Below, piece by piece: positions 13,101-27,800 of a stretch of 64,000 bases of DNA (position 1 is its first letter; each line of letters begins with the position of its first letter). The stretch lies in NCBI GenBank assembly GCA_026168455.1, contig CM047430.1, forward strand, positions 72,579,044-72,643,043, read 5' to 3'. The notes beneath the pieces are model-generated. The model did not search any database. It was not told the origin of the DNA and saw only the letters and a program-made list of their open reading frames with translations. The translations under genes and the position numbers were made by a program. This stretch comes from Theocolax elegans. Its lineage: Eukaryota > Arthropoda > Insecta > Hymenoptera > Cerocephalidae.

Positions 13101-15074
13101 ATTAATCCGTACTTGATTATTGTAATGTCATTACTTGACTTTTCAAATTTATTAATTCAATTTATAATTATTCATCACTGAGTACCTACCAATATTCGGT
13201 ACGTTCGTAATTTTTTGTATTTTTGAAAAAAAAAATGATTGATGTGACTTTTATATACCAGAAAAATTTATATCTTAATGTGATACAAAAAAACTTAAAT
13301 CCGGGCTGTTAATTCGAAGCATTACCCATCTGATTCATAATCGAAACTTTACTCCAGGTATACGGACCGGATGAATAAAATATGTAAACACTTTTTAAGC
13401 TGCAGTTGAAATATACTTTTGAATTTTTGCTGAAAGTCAATTTTATTCGATCATCTAATACTTCGGTATGTGGATATTTCATACAGTAATCGGGATGCCG
13501 GATCCAAATTATAGGCGTCTACACCCTACAAATCGCAAAATTACATTAAAAATATTTAAAATTATTTATTTATTTATTTATTCATACTAAACGGGCTAAT
13601 AAATGTAGTTGCGCAACAAGGATGTACAATAATGCCATTACATATTTAATTAAATATGCAAATTCTTAAATTACATTCTCCAATTTAGAATACACAAATT
13701 CAATTTGTAGTTGTACTTGGCAATTAATTCTCTGACTAAAGATTTGAATTGATTATAACAATAATTTTAAAAACTTCACTCTTACCCCAATTATTGCAAT
13801 TATTACAATTATTGTCACTAATATTTTACACCATCGTGATAGTATTTTCGTATTTTATTTTATTATTTTATTCATATTTTATTATAGTATTTTATTTTAA
13901 AACCAATTTTCGATGGACAATTTTGAGTAAAGTAAAGGATAAACTTTATGAACATACGATAATTAGCGATGTAAAAGTCTGGAAATATTTGGGTACATTA
14001 TTTATAAAGCACGCACAAGTACATGACATCAAGAATTTTTCGAAAAATGTATTTTTTTTGTTACAAAAAAAATATAAGGAATGCCTATTTTGCGTCCGAC
14101 ATCCCTTTTACATAAATGGAATAGTTGACACATTTCGTTCGGTCGATAATAATGAAGTCTATACCACCCCTTAATCAACACAAAATTCTCGTAATTACAA
14201 TAACATTTGAGAATTACATCCTGTTAACGTTTCTTTACGAACTGAAATTATTCGCAGTGTCGTCGAGTCAAAGTTATCACACGTTTTACCGTTTTCCATA
14301 AACTATCAACTTTTTTGATAAAAACAATTTCACGCTTATCCTAGCTCCCGGTACGATTTTACAATATTCTTGAAAAGTATATAGCTTGTTCATCTTTAAC
14401 GATATAGACAATAATTGTCGGAATACCTCGGGAGTCGCGTTTCTGCAGTATAGTGAAAAAAATCGCAGATATTTCTATACGATGGGTAATTCGACGCAAC
14501 GACAAAGTCTCACGTTTAATTGTTTAATTATTCGTTTTCAAGGTACACAGTTCGATCGACAAATCGTTTAAATTTAGACGGCATTCGCAAATTCCGCGCG
14601 ATAGTATACGTATATAAAGTGACTTTTGTAAATCGAGTAATACGTACATCGTATATACACAATTATCCAACACGCTTTGAGAATATATATATATTTACAC
14701 AAGAGATAATTAAAATAGAATAGTTACGGTTTCGCTCCGCAAAAAAAAAAGAAAAAAATCTTGATCAAGTAGAGGACGAGTAGTGTTAGCATGAGTCTCA
14801 CAAACTTTTTTCTTCACGTATTTTATCAAGTGGCCTCACGACAATGTCATCTCTCACCGACCCTTGGCTGACGCTGCTGGACACACGCTGGAAAGATGAT
14901 ATCTTCATATTTTTTTCTCTTTCTCTCTATCTCTCTCTTTCTGTCTCGAAATTTATCCGCATGTCTTTGTTATGTATATATATATACTCTCTGTCTATTT
15001 TACAGTTTTTACCCCTTCTTATATATACTCTCTTATATATACATACATATATATATAAGTATATTATTTTTATA

Positions 15075-15107
<33 letters not shown>

Positions 15108-15751
15108 GTATATAGGCCACTACTTCTTATATATATATACGCTTGCTTATTTTTTATAATCGATATTTAACCATATAACTTTTTTACATTTTTATGTATA
15201 TACATATCTTCTTATTTCTATATATGTGTTTTTTTACATACGTTAGACTAAAAAATTTTTTCAAATCTCTAAGTGTTTTTTTTCCTTAGATCCCTATATA
15301 TATTTTAAATTCTAATTGTTATATAGGTTTGGTACGGCCGACTCCCCCCGTATCGCTTTCGAGTGCGCGTGACCCACGGTGTAAAATACAAAAACAATAA
15401 ATGTACGCGTATTATACGTTTTTATATTTATATATATATATACCAAAGGGGAATCGCAAGTACCAAACAGTAGTGAACGTAGTTTATATTTTCTACATTT
15501 ACTTCCGTATTATATATATAACAAAAAAAGAAAATCTAATTGTATATAAGTTCGTAGATATAGGCCGATTTAATAATATATTCTTTAAATCACATTATTA
15601 TTATTATTATTATTACAAAGCTTTTTCGAATATCACAAAAATGAGTTATTGCTATAATCTCCACAAGGTCCTCGACTCCTATATATAGCCATTTATTTTC
15701 GATATATATATATATATACACACACGATTTACTTTGTAATTTTGTTTTTTC

Positions 15752-15787
<36 letters not shown>

Positions 15788-15853
15788 AACATACGGCTTT
15801 CACTTCCTTGCAGTCAGAGTAAAACATGCATATTTACATGCGTCTCTCTCTAT

Positions 15854-15886
<33 letters not shown>

Positions 15887-18800
15887 CCGTTCGTGCACTT
15901 CATGTATTTATTCCTCAAATATACACAAGCTACGTGTATACATTGACTCTCTCTCTCTCTCTTTCTCTCTCATATTATTAATACTTCTACTTTTCTGTCT
16001 TTTCTCGTACAACTTTTTTTTTCCCTTTCATCCTAGCTTTTCTCTCTGCCTTTTCACGTATATATATACATGATACACATTATATATATCGTCGTGCGAA
16101 ATGTATATTATTGAATTTCCAATTCACCAGTATTTCGCTTGCGCAGCCTATGCATACACATACATACACACATAAGTATATTTTTACGTATATATGTGTG
16201 TGTGTCTGTGTGTGTGTATACTTATTTTTTTTTTCCATGTTCACAAACTGTAAGAGTAGAAAACCTGTCAATCTTTGCAATCCGACAAAAATGAAAAAAA
16301 AAAAGAAAAAAAAATCCAGTCCTTTGTGTTTTCCACGCAAGGCATTCATCGGGTGCTCTGTACCTAATAAATATTTCGGTCCGACGTACACACATGTACG
16401 CGTGCTCTGTCTTATCGTTATTTCAATTTGAAAAGAAAGGCAAATTAATATATTTTTCGAGCTGGCCGGTAAATCACCACCGGCCGACGAGTCTGTTATA
16501 TATATATATCTTTTTTTTCCATATCGAAAATACGATCTTTATACTCGTATATATATATATGGGTACTTCTCGTACGCAATTTAATCGAATATTATATATA
16601 TATATATATACGTATAATTAATCCTATTTGACCGTAAATGGATCAATGCGGATTTTCGATTCAGACATTTCTATACATCACGCGCGTGTGTGGCATCAAT
16701 ATTATTATTGCTAGTTCAATTACTGCGATAATCAACCTTAATTACAATAAGAAGATTTGAACAAACTTTCCATTTTGATAAAATTCTTACTCTGCATGTT
16801 ACATCTTTATCTTTCGTGTAAACATAGAATTCGATTCATTTCGTTTCGCTAATGCGAGTTTCAATGACTTCTTAACAATCTTAACTTTTAAAATATTTAT
16901 CGATGATCAATATGTACATATATTTCTATTATTATTACTATTATTATTATTATTATTATTATTATTATCAGCTTTCATAAAAAAAGAAAAAAAAATATTA
17001 CATCTTTAGACAATTATTATTATACAATATTTTTACATGTTTGTATATTACGACATTTTTGCATGCGATTTTTATGAAAAATTTTTATATAAAAAAAATT
17101 GTTCTTCAATATAAAATTTCTATTTGTTGGACGATTTTATACAGCGAATCTCATTAATTTCACTTTATACTTTCTGTGTATTATTTCAACATGTTATTTG
17201 TATATATACATACAATTAGATTTATTAATATTATCGTATACTATTATCTATATTTATATATGATGTGTGTATACATTCGTATACAGAGTAATAATATTAA
17301 TCAATGAATAATAATTGCGTTACATACAACGTTTCGCCCGATACTTCACTAATATATTTCGATGTACCAAATCTACTTATTTAATTGTTTAATTAAGTAG
17401 ATTGAACATTCGAACGGATAAGCAGAACGATTGATCATCTAAACGATCGATTAAACTTTTTTTATTAAATAAGTTACGCCACGAATATAAACGTGCATGC
17501 GCCATAATATTTTAACGTATTTAAATTTTAATTTAACTTTTTTACATCTACAAATTTTCGTATCTTTCAATTTGTATAGCGAAGTGTGTAAAATTATAGC
17601 GTTATCCAAATAAATAATTTATCTATGTTTAACTAAATTTTCTGTAAGAAAAATGTCAAGTTCGATTTTTATCATTTTAGTCTGTAAGTACATTTTATAT
17701 GTCACGTACATGCCCTTTAAATATATTTTTTGTGATCATCGACTTATACATATATACGACATGACAAGTAAGCGTTCCTTTGTTGCGTATTGTATATATA
17801 GAACATTCCACGTGAAGTGGTCCGATCAAAATTTTAAAATGCATCAAATTTAGGGTACATACTGGAAATGTTTTTTTTAGAGAACTGAAAAAATTTTAGT
17901 TACTGGAATCCAATTGTTCAAAAGTTATTCTGACCTCAAAAAGTGAGTTTTTTTCATGTTTATTTTAACACCAGCTGAGTTTATACTTTCACTATAGAAC
18001 AATGCATGTAACTTTATGCTCATTATATCCACAATTTTTCCTTCTGAGTTAGAAATTCTAAACTCAAGGTCAATGTCTTATAAACTATATGTCAATATTC
18101 AACTTGAAAAAATTGTAGCTTCACTACAATTAATTTTTTCATCCAAAAGCCTGAAAAAAGCTAGAAGCAATACCTTTTAAACGGTCTGTAGCTTATTAGT
18201 GGCCTGCAATTTTGTAAAAAGTTATGATAATTTAAAGAATCGCAACATTTTGTTTAGAATTTTAAATAGAAATTACCGTGTTAATTTTTTCATTGACCTT
18301 GAGATTAGAAATTCTAACCCAGAAGGATAAATTCTAGACAGACTTAGCAATGAATGTTACATATAATGTTAAATAGTAAAAGTTGATAGATATTAAGTTA
18401 AATAGAATTAACATAGGTGTTGAAAAAAACTTGAAAAATTTAACTTTCTGAGGTTAGAGTAACTTTTTAACACATAAAATCTAGTGGCTAGAAATTTTTT
18501 TCTGTTTTCTGCAAAACATTTCGAGTCTGTACCTAAAATTTGGTCTATTTTAAAATTGTGATCGGACCACTTCACGTGGAATGTCCCTTGTATATATACC
18601 GCCTTTGATTTACCCGAAAAAGCTCAATGATTTGGAATATAACAGAATGGGTCTAAGAGTGCCGAAACACGTTGGAAATTATGAAAGAGCTGTCGAAGAA
18701 TCATTTACTTAAAAATTTGAACTTTCAATGACAATTATTTAAATTAATATAGTAGTTTGTATAAAGTCAAGCTAATTCTCAAATCGCTTCGTATAACTTT

Positions 18801-21800
18801 CTTTCGATATTATTTCGTTCTATTTTTAAAAGCAATCTCGTATTTCGACAGCTGATCGAATCATCCGCATCGAATATTAATCTTTTCGCAAGCACGAGAT
18901 CAAGTTACCGATTCATTGAGTTTTTTTTTGGGGAAAATTCAGTCGCGTGAATAAAGGCATCTTTTTTTGTTTTTACTATATATACGAACGCACCAAAGTA
19001 ACGTATCTATATTTATAAAGATCCTGTCTTTATCTGATCAGTTTTTTCGACACGCATCATCGAAGCTTTACGTTTCTTGAAAAAATGCAGTTAAACCTCA
19101 TTAATTACAGGGATCAACGAATTTTTACGGAAGGAAATATTATGTTTTTTAATAGTTTATTCGTTACCTAATGAAATTTTTAAGTATATAGCTTGGAACT
19201 GTATATGGATAAATATGATGAACATTTTTTTAAATAAAACTTTAATAAATAATAGTCGATCAATAATAATTTGAATAAAAAAAAGTGTTTAAACAGTAGA
19301 GTTAAAATTCTATTAAAATTTTTATTAATCTGAAATAATGCGAATATATTATTCAAAATAAGAAAAGGATTTTTAAAAAGGGACCGATTTGTTAATTGTG
19401 TGGGTCAAAAGGAAAGTAATGTAAGTCACATATTCTTATATCTATAATTTCAAGATTTTCGATTTAAAGTTATAAGTTAATACAAATACTGGAGAATGTT
19501 TTTTTATTACAATCCATTATAATCCAATGGAGTATCAAATAAATATATAATTAATAAATAGATTTTCGTATAAATTAGATTTTCTTTTATTATAATAACA
19601 ATAATTTAATCATACGGGATTTGTGTCATTTTCATTCTAATCATAAGTTACAAAGTTCTAACAAATCATGGAGTTATGCCATTACCACTCTTAGTAATGA
19701 AAACAAAAAAATTCAATTGTTTATTTATAATTATATTTATTTAAAAATTTGAACTAATATTATTATGAAAATGTTTCAATTAATTACCGTCAATTGATAA
19801 ATTATATAAAGAAAATAAAACAATTTTACGACATAACACAACAATAAATAATCTGATTTTATATCAGATTCATCAGAAATAGCGGTATATTAATTATTTT
19901 TGTCCTCTATATTAAAAGCTATACGAATGCTCAAAATTTATTCGAAACAGCCTCAAACAATAATATACGTTATCAATTAAAATGTGACTTACATTATTTT
20001 TATATTCAATTTTTTGTGCCAAATCTACAGTGCTTATAATATGAAAGTAAAATGCAAAAAATGTACACTACTTTAGATAAATAAATTGTTTTACTATGTT
20101 AAAAAATCTAAATGTATGAGTATGAATTTAATTTTGTTAGTTTCTATTCATTTGACTTTTATTGTGACTCACACAATTCTTTGCACATTATACAAACGTA
20201 ATCTCTTAAAAATTACTTTAACACGTCAAGTGAGTACAAATTGTAAGTATAAGAAATATTATTCTGTATTATAACCAGAAGTTACAACTAATTTTATAAG
20301 AATTATATACAAACGAATATTAAATTATACAACAATCTATATAAATAAACAATTTTTTTCTGCATTAAAATTGAAAAGATTGCTTTATTTCATGGTTCAA
20401 CGTGATAATAATAATAATAAAAAATAATAATATAATAAGTTAAATAATTACGCGTAAGTATAATTAATTTTCTTGCGAACAGTGTATATATACAAGATTA
20501 ATAAAAGAAAATGTGTAATTTATGGAATTACGTCGATTAAAACGCATCCCGTGATATAATTATTCTACAGATTAAACAGGATTTATTCCACGCGAATGTT
20601 GGTTCTAATTAAGTGGAGTGCGATCGGAGCGGTCAGCTTCGTAGCATCATTGCAATACGTAACGGTTTGTCCATTCGACTGTTAATTCAACATTTCGCAT
20701 ACAGCGAGATTTGAAAAATCCTTTCGGACGGATAATATTTTTTTTCAATATAGCTGAACGAGTCAAAATCGCAAACGTTCGTTCAGTTTATCACGTGGAA
20801 ACCGTGCAGAGTCAATACACCGATGGAATTATTCTTTTGAATATATCACGTTACGGGGAACCTCGGACTCGTAGAATATACGTTTGACCTAAATGTAAAG
20901 TTTAATACGTCAAATTACAAGTTGGGATGCGCGAAAGAATCCGACGAACGGACTTTTTGAGAACGAAATTGGATATTCGAAGTTAAGTAGAGAGGATCCG
21001 CGGTTAGTTAAAAATTGTATATTAGAGTTGTTGACATTGCGTGCAAGTGCAATTTCGTTCTCAAAAAGTCCCTTCGTCATGCAAATATTCTGCGATATTT
21101 GAAGGTCTGAGTCGTAATATATTGTATATGATAATATATATACCGCGTGAAATAAAAATCAAGTACGAAACTATTAATTCGATTAAAAAACAATAAAGTA
21201 ATGATAAACATGATACAATTTAAATACGTATAGTAACGTATAAGTTGGTTGTGCATAAGAAAACTTCGGTGAAACAACGTTATCCGGTTTATTGGAATAA
21301 AAAGAAAAATCGTATTTTTTAAATCAATATTTGATTTATTGGAGTTATCGAGATAGTTTGCAGATTCGTAGTGAAGAATTATTAATTCCTACGAATTGTA
21401 ACAATTTTTCAAACAATGTTATACCAAGTAAATTTTTTGGTCATTCGGTACGCGTGAGAGTATAAAAAATTCCGACTTTATCGTGTAATATTGTCTCTGA
21501 AAACTGTTCTCGCGAGAAAATTGTTTTGAATTAATTAAAACTCAAATGTACGTTGAAACAAAAATGTTGGCGAATTCAATCAAATATTTTGTTGGAATAC
21601 TCTTATAAAAAAATATTTGTTTGAAACTATAAGAAATATTTAATTGTTTGTATATATAACATTCAACTAAAATTTTGTTCGATTTCGATATTATATTTCT
21701 CGCATATATGTCAAATCAACAGATAAAAATTTAAAATGATTGATATTCTGCTAAACAACTCCTTTTTAAATCTAGAATGTATAAACAAATTTTTAGATGC

Positions 21801-24800
21801 TTTACTTAGAATGACAAAAGTTATTAATAACCAAAATACACATATTTTCCTGTTTTGCATACATGTGATCAATTTTCGTGACTTTATAACTCAAAATATA
21901 TGCATATCCTACGAAAAAATGATGCATGTCTTTCAGGTTGGAAATTACATAATGATTTCAATGAAATTAAAATTATATCCATTAATTGAATTTTATTGTC
22001 CTTTTTACTGATATTAATTCAATAAAAAAATCATATATATATTTTGATTTTTGACGTTGTTCGACACAATTGATACTACTGAAAAAAAATCACAGATACT
22101 TCGAATTACATGTACTTTGTACGTAGAGGCTTATTTCAAAATTAGTAGGATAATAGATATACACTTTTTTAGAGCTAATTGTAAAAATAAAAAAGTTGAA
22201 TATGGCTGTTATAGCACATAAACTTTTTCAATTCAAAATAATTAACAATTCTAAAAATACTGATAGATTCTACTTTTCATTTACAACAGAAAATATCAAT
22301 AGCTATTTTCTCCTGAAATTAATATAGTTTCAGTGAAAAAAAAATCACGTAGATATGTCATACCAATACCTTTATGAATTTTTCTGTATCGATGTATGAT
22401 ATTTTCCAATGCCTAAAATCAAAACATATGATTTTTAGTAAATTAAGGTAAGTAAAGTACAATGAAATTCAATTAATGGTTATAATTTAAATTTCATTGA
22501 AATTATCATGTAATTTTGAATCTAAAAGGTGTATCTATCATTTTATTGTACATTGAAAAAGATGGATTTTGGATTTAAGCGGAATTCTTAAAAATCTGTT
22601 TGCTCCATTGTGATTCGTTCTATAATAAAACGGTATCTTCTATAGACGAGCGGAATTTCTTTTTATTAAAAATGAGATGGTACACTTCAAAAAGTTCAAT
22701 ATTTTAAAATCAATCAAGTTCCTCTTGATTTAAAAAAAACAACTACATTTTCTTCATGAGGTATACTTAAGAAGAATTCCGCTTAGATAAAAAATCGTTT
22801 TTTTAAGTGTAGGATATAGATATATTTCGAATCATTAGGTCATGTAAGTGCAAAGCATCACATCGGTGATTTATAACTCTTAGCATTGGTTCAAAAAAGA
22901 GTTGTTTAGCAGAATATCAATAATTTTTAAATTTTCATCTGCTGATATGACATGGAATACTCCGTATGTACAGTTTCAAACAATAGTTTGTTTCGATATT
23001 ATTGAATTCGTTAAAAATTGTTGGCAAGGTTATATGCATATACATATAGTAAATTCACGGAGTTGTTGAATAACCCGAGTGAAATAAAAAGTGCAGCCTG
23101 CTCGAAATGTCTTGTGTGAAATGGAAACTCAATTCCGTACATACCCGAAGAAAACCTTGACGAACCCGAACGATCTTGATTTTTATATACGTATATACTT
23201 TCTTCCGTTTATTTCATCTCGCTGGATAACAAATTATGCGTACATATACGACATTACGATTATACCTTATTCGTTTATTCCAAATGTTTCTTATATAATA
23301 TTATATATTACATTACGCTTTTAATTTTCTTTTTCACTCATATATACAATTTATATATATATAATATCCATATTTATATACATACAACTTTTTTATACCT
23401 CTTTTTGTGATCTTAAGTTCTGTAATATATACATTATTTAATTTTAAACTTATTCTTCTATATATTATTTTTTTATATATATATACATATTATTATTATT
23501 ATATATTAAATTTGTATAAATGAAACATTTATTAGATCGTTTATATTTTTTTCAACGCTATATATGTATATATACTATTTTTAGAATTATTTCATACATA
23601 TATATATATATTATATGTAAAAATTAAAAAAAATTTTTTAACAATCTTTACATTAAATTCTTTTACATTTTTACTAATGTATATATACATATTATAAACC
23701 TATGTTTTTTTCTTTCGAGTAGAAGGAACAAAATTTTGTACATCTAAAAAAAGTGTAAAATATACTACCTTAAACATATTTATATACTTGTACGTACCAA
23801 TTTTCCTTCTTTTTCTCTCTTTTTTATTCTGTCTCTTTTTGACAAATCGAAATTTAAACGACGACTAAAAAATATAACAATGTAAAATATTAAAATTAAA
23901 AAAAATTTTTTAACAATCTTTACATTAAATTCTTTTACATTTTTACTAATGTATATATACATATTATTATTATATTTAAATTTGTATAAATGAAACATTT
24001 AATTAGATCGTTTATATTTTTTTCAACGCTATATATGTATATATACTATTTTTTAGAATTATTTCATACATATATATATATATATGTAAAAATTAAAAAA
24101 AATTTTTTAACAATCTTTACATTAAATTCTTTTACATTTTTACTAATGTATATATACATATTATTATTATATTTAAATTTGTATAAATGAAACATTTAAT
24201 TAGATCGTTTATATTTTTTTCAACGCTATATATGTATATATACTATTTTTTAGAATTATTTCATACATATATATATATATATGTAAAAATTAAAAAAAAT
24301 TTTTTAACAATCTTTACATTAAATTCTTTTACATTTTTACTAATGTATATATACATATTATAAACCTATGTTTTTTTCTTTCGAGTAGAAGGAACAAAAT
24401 TTTGTACATCTAAAAAAAGTGTAAAATATACTACCTTAAACATATTTATATACTTGTACGTACCAATTTTCCTTCTTTTTCTCTCTTTTTTATTCTGTCT
24501 CTTTTTGACAAATCGAAATTTAAACGACGACTAAAAAATATAACAATGTAAAATATTAAAATTAAAAAAAATTTTTTAACAATCTTTACATATATATATA
24601 TAATATCCATATTTATATACATACAACTTTTTTATACCTCTTTTTGTGATCTTAAGTTCTGTAATATATACATTATTTAATTTTAAACTTATTCTTCTAT
24701 ATATTATTTTTTTATAATATATATATACATATTATTATTATTATTATATTTAAATTTGTATAAATGAAACATTTAATTAGATCGTTTATATTTTTTTCAA

Positions 24801-27800
24801 CGCTATATATGTATATATACTATTTTTTAGAATTATTTCATACATATATATATATATTATATGTAAAAATTAAAAAAAATTTTTTAACAATCTTTACATT
24901 AAATTCTTTTACATTTTTACTAATGTATATATATACATATTATAAACCTATGTTTTTTTCTTTCGAGTAGAAGGAACAAAATTTTGTACATCTAAAAAAA
25001 GTGTAAAATATACTACCTTAAACATATTTATATACTTGTACGTACCAATTTTCCTTCTTTTTCTCTCTTTTTTATTCTGTCTCTTTTTGACAAATCGAAA
25101 TTTAAACGACGACTAAAAAAATATAACAATGTAAAATATTAAAATTAAAAAAAAAAAGAATAACGTAATAATTAGTATTATACGTTTAGTAATGAAAGGT
25201 AAGAAAGGTAGATGGGAGGTAAAGCGATACGGTGATTTCAGTTCCGCCGCGATGGATCGTCGAGCCGACTGACACGAGCGTCGAGCGTAACCGACACGTG
25301 GCGCTCCACTGTCAAGCACAGGGGGTTCCAACTCCCAACATCGTCTGGAAAAAAGCGATTGGTAAATTATACAGAAATATCGGTATACATATATGGTTTT
25401 TTCGTTAACGACGTAAACGAGTTTCCCCCGTGATTTTTGTCTGTTGATCGATAATTCAGGTGGCAAATCGGGGGAGTACGAGGAGCTTCGCGAACGTCCC
25501 TACACCAAGATCTTGGGCAATGGAACGTTGTTGCTGCAACACGTTAAAGAGGACCGAGAAGGATTTTACCTGTGTCAAGCGAGTAACGGCATTGGATCCG
25601 GAATCGGGAAAGTCGTCGAGCTCAAAGTTAATTGTGAGTTCGAATTTATATTTATATTTATATATTGTTTAGGATCTATTGTAGATAATCCTTCTGCGTA
25701 CCGCCGTAAATTGAAACAAAATTATTTAATCCTCAGTGTTTCTGCGAATACAATGCAGTGGCGAGTAGTAATTCAAATGTTTTAGATCATAAGACTTTAA
25801 TAATAGAAACCTGTGATTAATTATACGTACAATCAAATCTATTTGTTTATTTATTATTAATAAAGGTATAACCTGAAGAGGATGACGAAAAGGTATTGAG
25901 TTTGGTTTATTCACCAAGATCTAATAATATTATCTCGGAATAAATACTGCGTGGATGACAAAGAAAATTATATATCTAAAATTATTTACTATTAACGACC
26001 CTAGTACACGGAGAAAAATTTCTAATAATTTTTACTCTATATGCATGAGGTAACGTATGATCCAAGATCATGTCCGATCTTCGTATATCGCGCAATACCT
26101 CAATCATAACAGCAAGACGATTTGCGATCGCACAATAAATCGTTAATGTCGTGCTGACTCGCTCAGACCGCGCAGCTTTCGTGGAAAACTACTCGCACGC
26201 AATTCGTTTAATAAGTTATGAGTGCTTGCTATTGGGCCAATATTGGCCGTCCACAGGGTATCTATATGAAAAAACTCCGAACTTACGTCACAATATTTAT
26301 TTTATTTTTTAAAAGTATTCGACGTAGAGTTGCGATCTACTTCTTGGCCAGTTCCGGGTTGAACAATAATTTTCGCAATTTTAAGTTACATAATAAGTGT
26401 ATCTAATTTTACGCCATGAAATAGGTAAAACAATATTTTATTGGAATAATTTGATAAAAAACTCATATTATACTGAAGATATCTTTCGAATGACGACTTT
26501 CATTAACCTTTAGACTGCCTTATAAATTGATATTTTTGATGTGCAAAATTTATACATAAAAACACCTCATATCTCTAGAGTAGTTGTTAAGGTCACAGGT
26601 GGCTCATATATGAGCCAAACCGGCTGACAACGGTCGGGTGAATGTTAAAAATAAAAAAATTTTTTAAGTTACTATATATTCATTTTTAACAGAATTTTCT
26701 TGATATTACAATGTAATAAGATCCCAAAAATACTCTTTTAGTTATCAATAAAACCGTAAGCATCCCAACTACCCCTAGCGAGGGGGTGAAAATTTCGAAA
26801 ATTCATTAGTAGGCTGGTTTGGATTTTTTTTACGATGTTTTCTTGTAAACACACTGTAACATGCGTAAAGCATACCCTGAAGTTTGTCCCAACCTATGGA
26901 GGTGCCAAAACTACCCCTAGCGAGGGGGTGCTTAAAAGATTTTATGATAAAAGTATCATTTAGTAAAACGACTTTCTCTTATACCTTTTGAAACGCAAAA
27001 TGCTTGCGGATAGAGTTTTAGCGGGATCCCTCTAGCGGATGATGCGTGAAATGCGAGCATACTAAAAGGTATACTTCACCTAATTTCAGGATACATTTTA
27101 CAGATTTTACAGTGTATTTCCTAAGAAAATCATGTAAAAAGTCAATAACCACCTAATAACGAATTTTTGAAAATGTCACCCCCTTGCTAGTAGTAGAGAG
27201 GTAGTTTCGGCATTTCAATCAATTGCGGAAAAATTAGGTCATATTTTACGCATATTTCAGCGTGTTTACGGAAAAAAACGTGTAAAAAGTGAATACCCAA
27301 ATAATAACGAAATATTGGAAATTTCTACCCCTCGCTAGGGATAGTTTTGGCATCTCAATTGATCCCGGAAAAATTTAGGACGTATTTCACAAATTTTACA
27401 GGTTATTTACTAACAAAATTTCAGTAAAATGTTCAATAACGATGACAAGTTCAATAACGAGTTTTTAAATATTTCACCCCCGCGCTACGGGTTGTTTGAA
27501 TACCTCGATATGAAAATAGTTTCAGCTGTATACCGTAAGGTACCCAATTGTTGATCATGAACCAATTTCTGATCAGTGTATTATTTCAATAAAATAATAG
27601 GATTTACATAAATCTAAAAGTTGCTACGCTCAATTTGAAGGTTAAACAATCAATAATTGGTTAGTAGACTTAAATAGAAAGTGGTATATGTACCGAAAAT
27701 TTACTGATCAGAAATTGGTACCTCCCGCTTTTTTTTCTCAGATTGTTGCTTACTTTAAAAATGGCAGCTATTTTGTTTTTCTGAGATGGCTAAAAGGAAG

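Larger units (their letters stand above)
12155..25241 (+). other. 13 kb AT-rich intron between Ig7B and Ig8
   Basis: The largest intron in the window. It begins with a C/A-rich tract with short repeats (ccagcccagccc at 12371-12400 and four copies of cgtttacgtt at 12304-12345). From 14.9 to 16.6 kb it is dominated by (ta)n and (tc)n microsatellites. It carries an inverted-repeat element at 17803-18584, a hairpin at 20943-21078, a foldback element at 21709-22952 with a smaller one nested inside, and an AT-rich tandem repeat block at 23351-25160. No coding exon was recognised. Several open frames of 60-140 residues are of low-complexity Phe/Ile/Tyr/Lys composition and are not supported as genes. 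Confidence 0.75.

Noticed and set aside
13749..14174. 141-residue open frame in the large intron
   Set aside because: AT-driven composition (Phe, Ile, Tyr, Leu), no domain and no duplicated or conserved context.
16080..16431. Overlapping open frames on both strands in the microsatellite-rich part
   Set aside because: They translate (ca)n, (ta)n and poly-A tracts.
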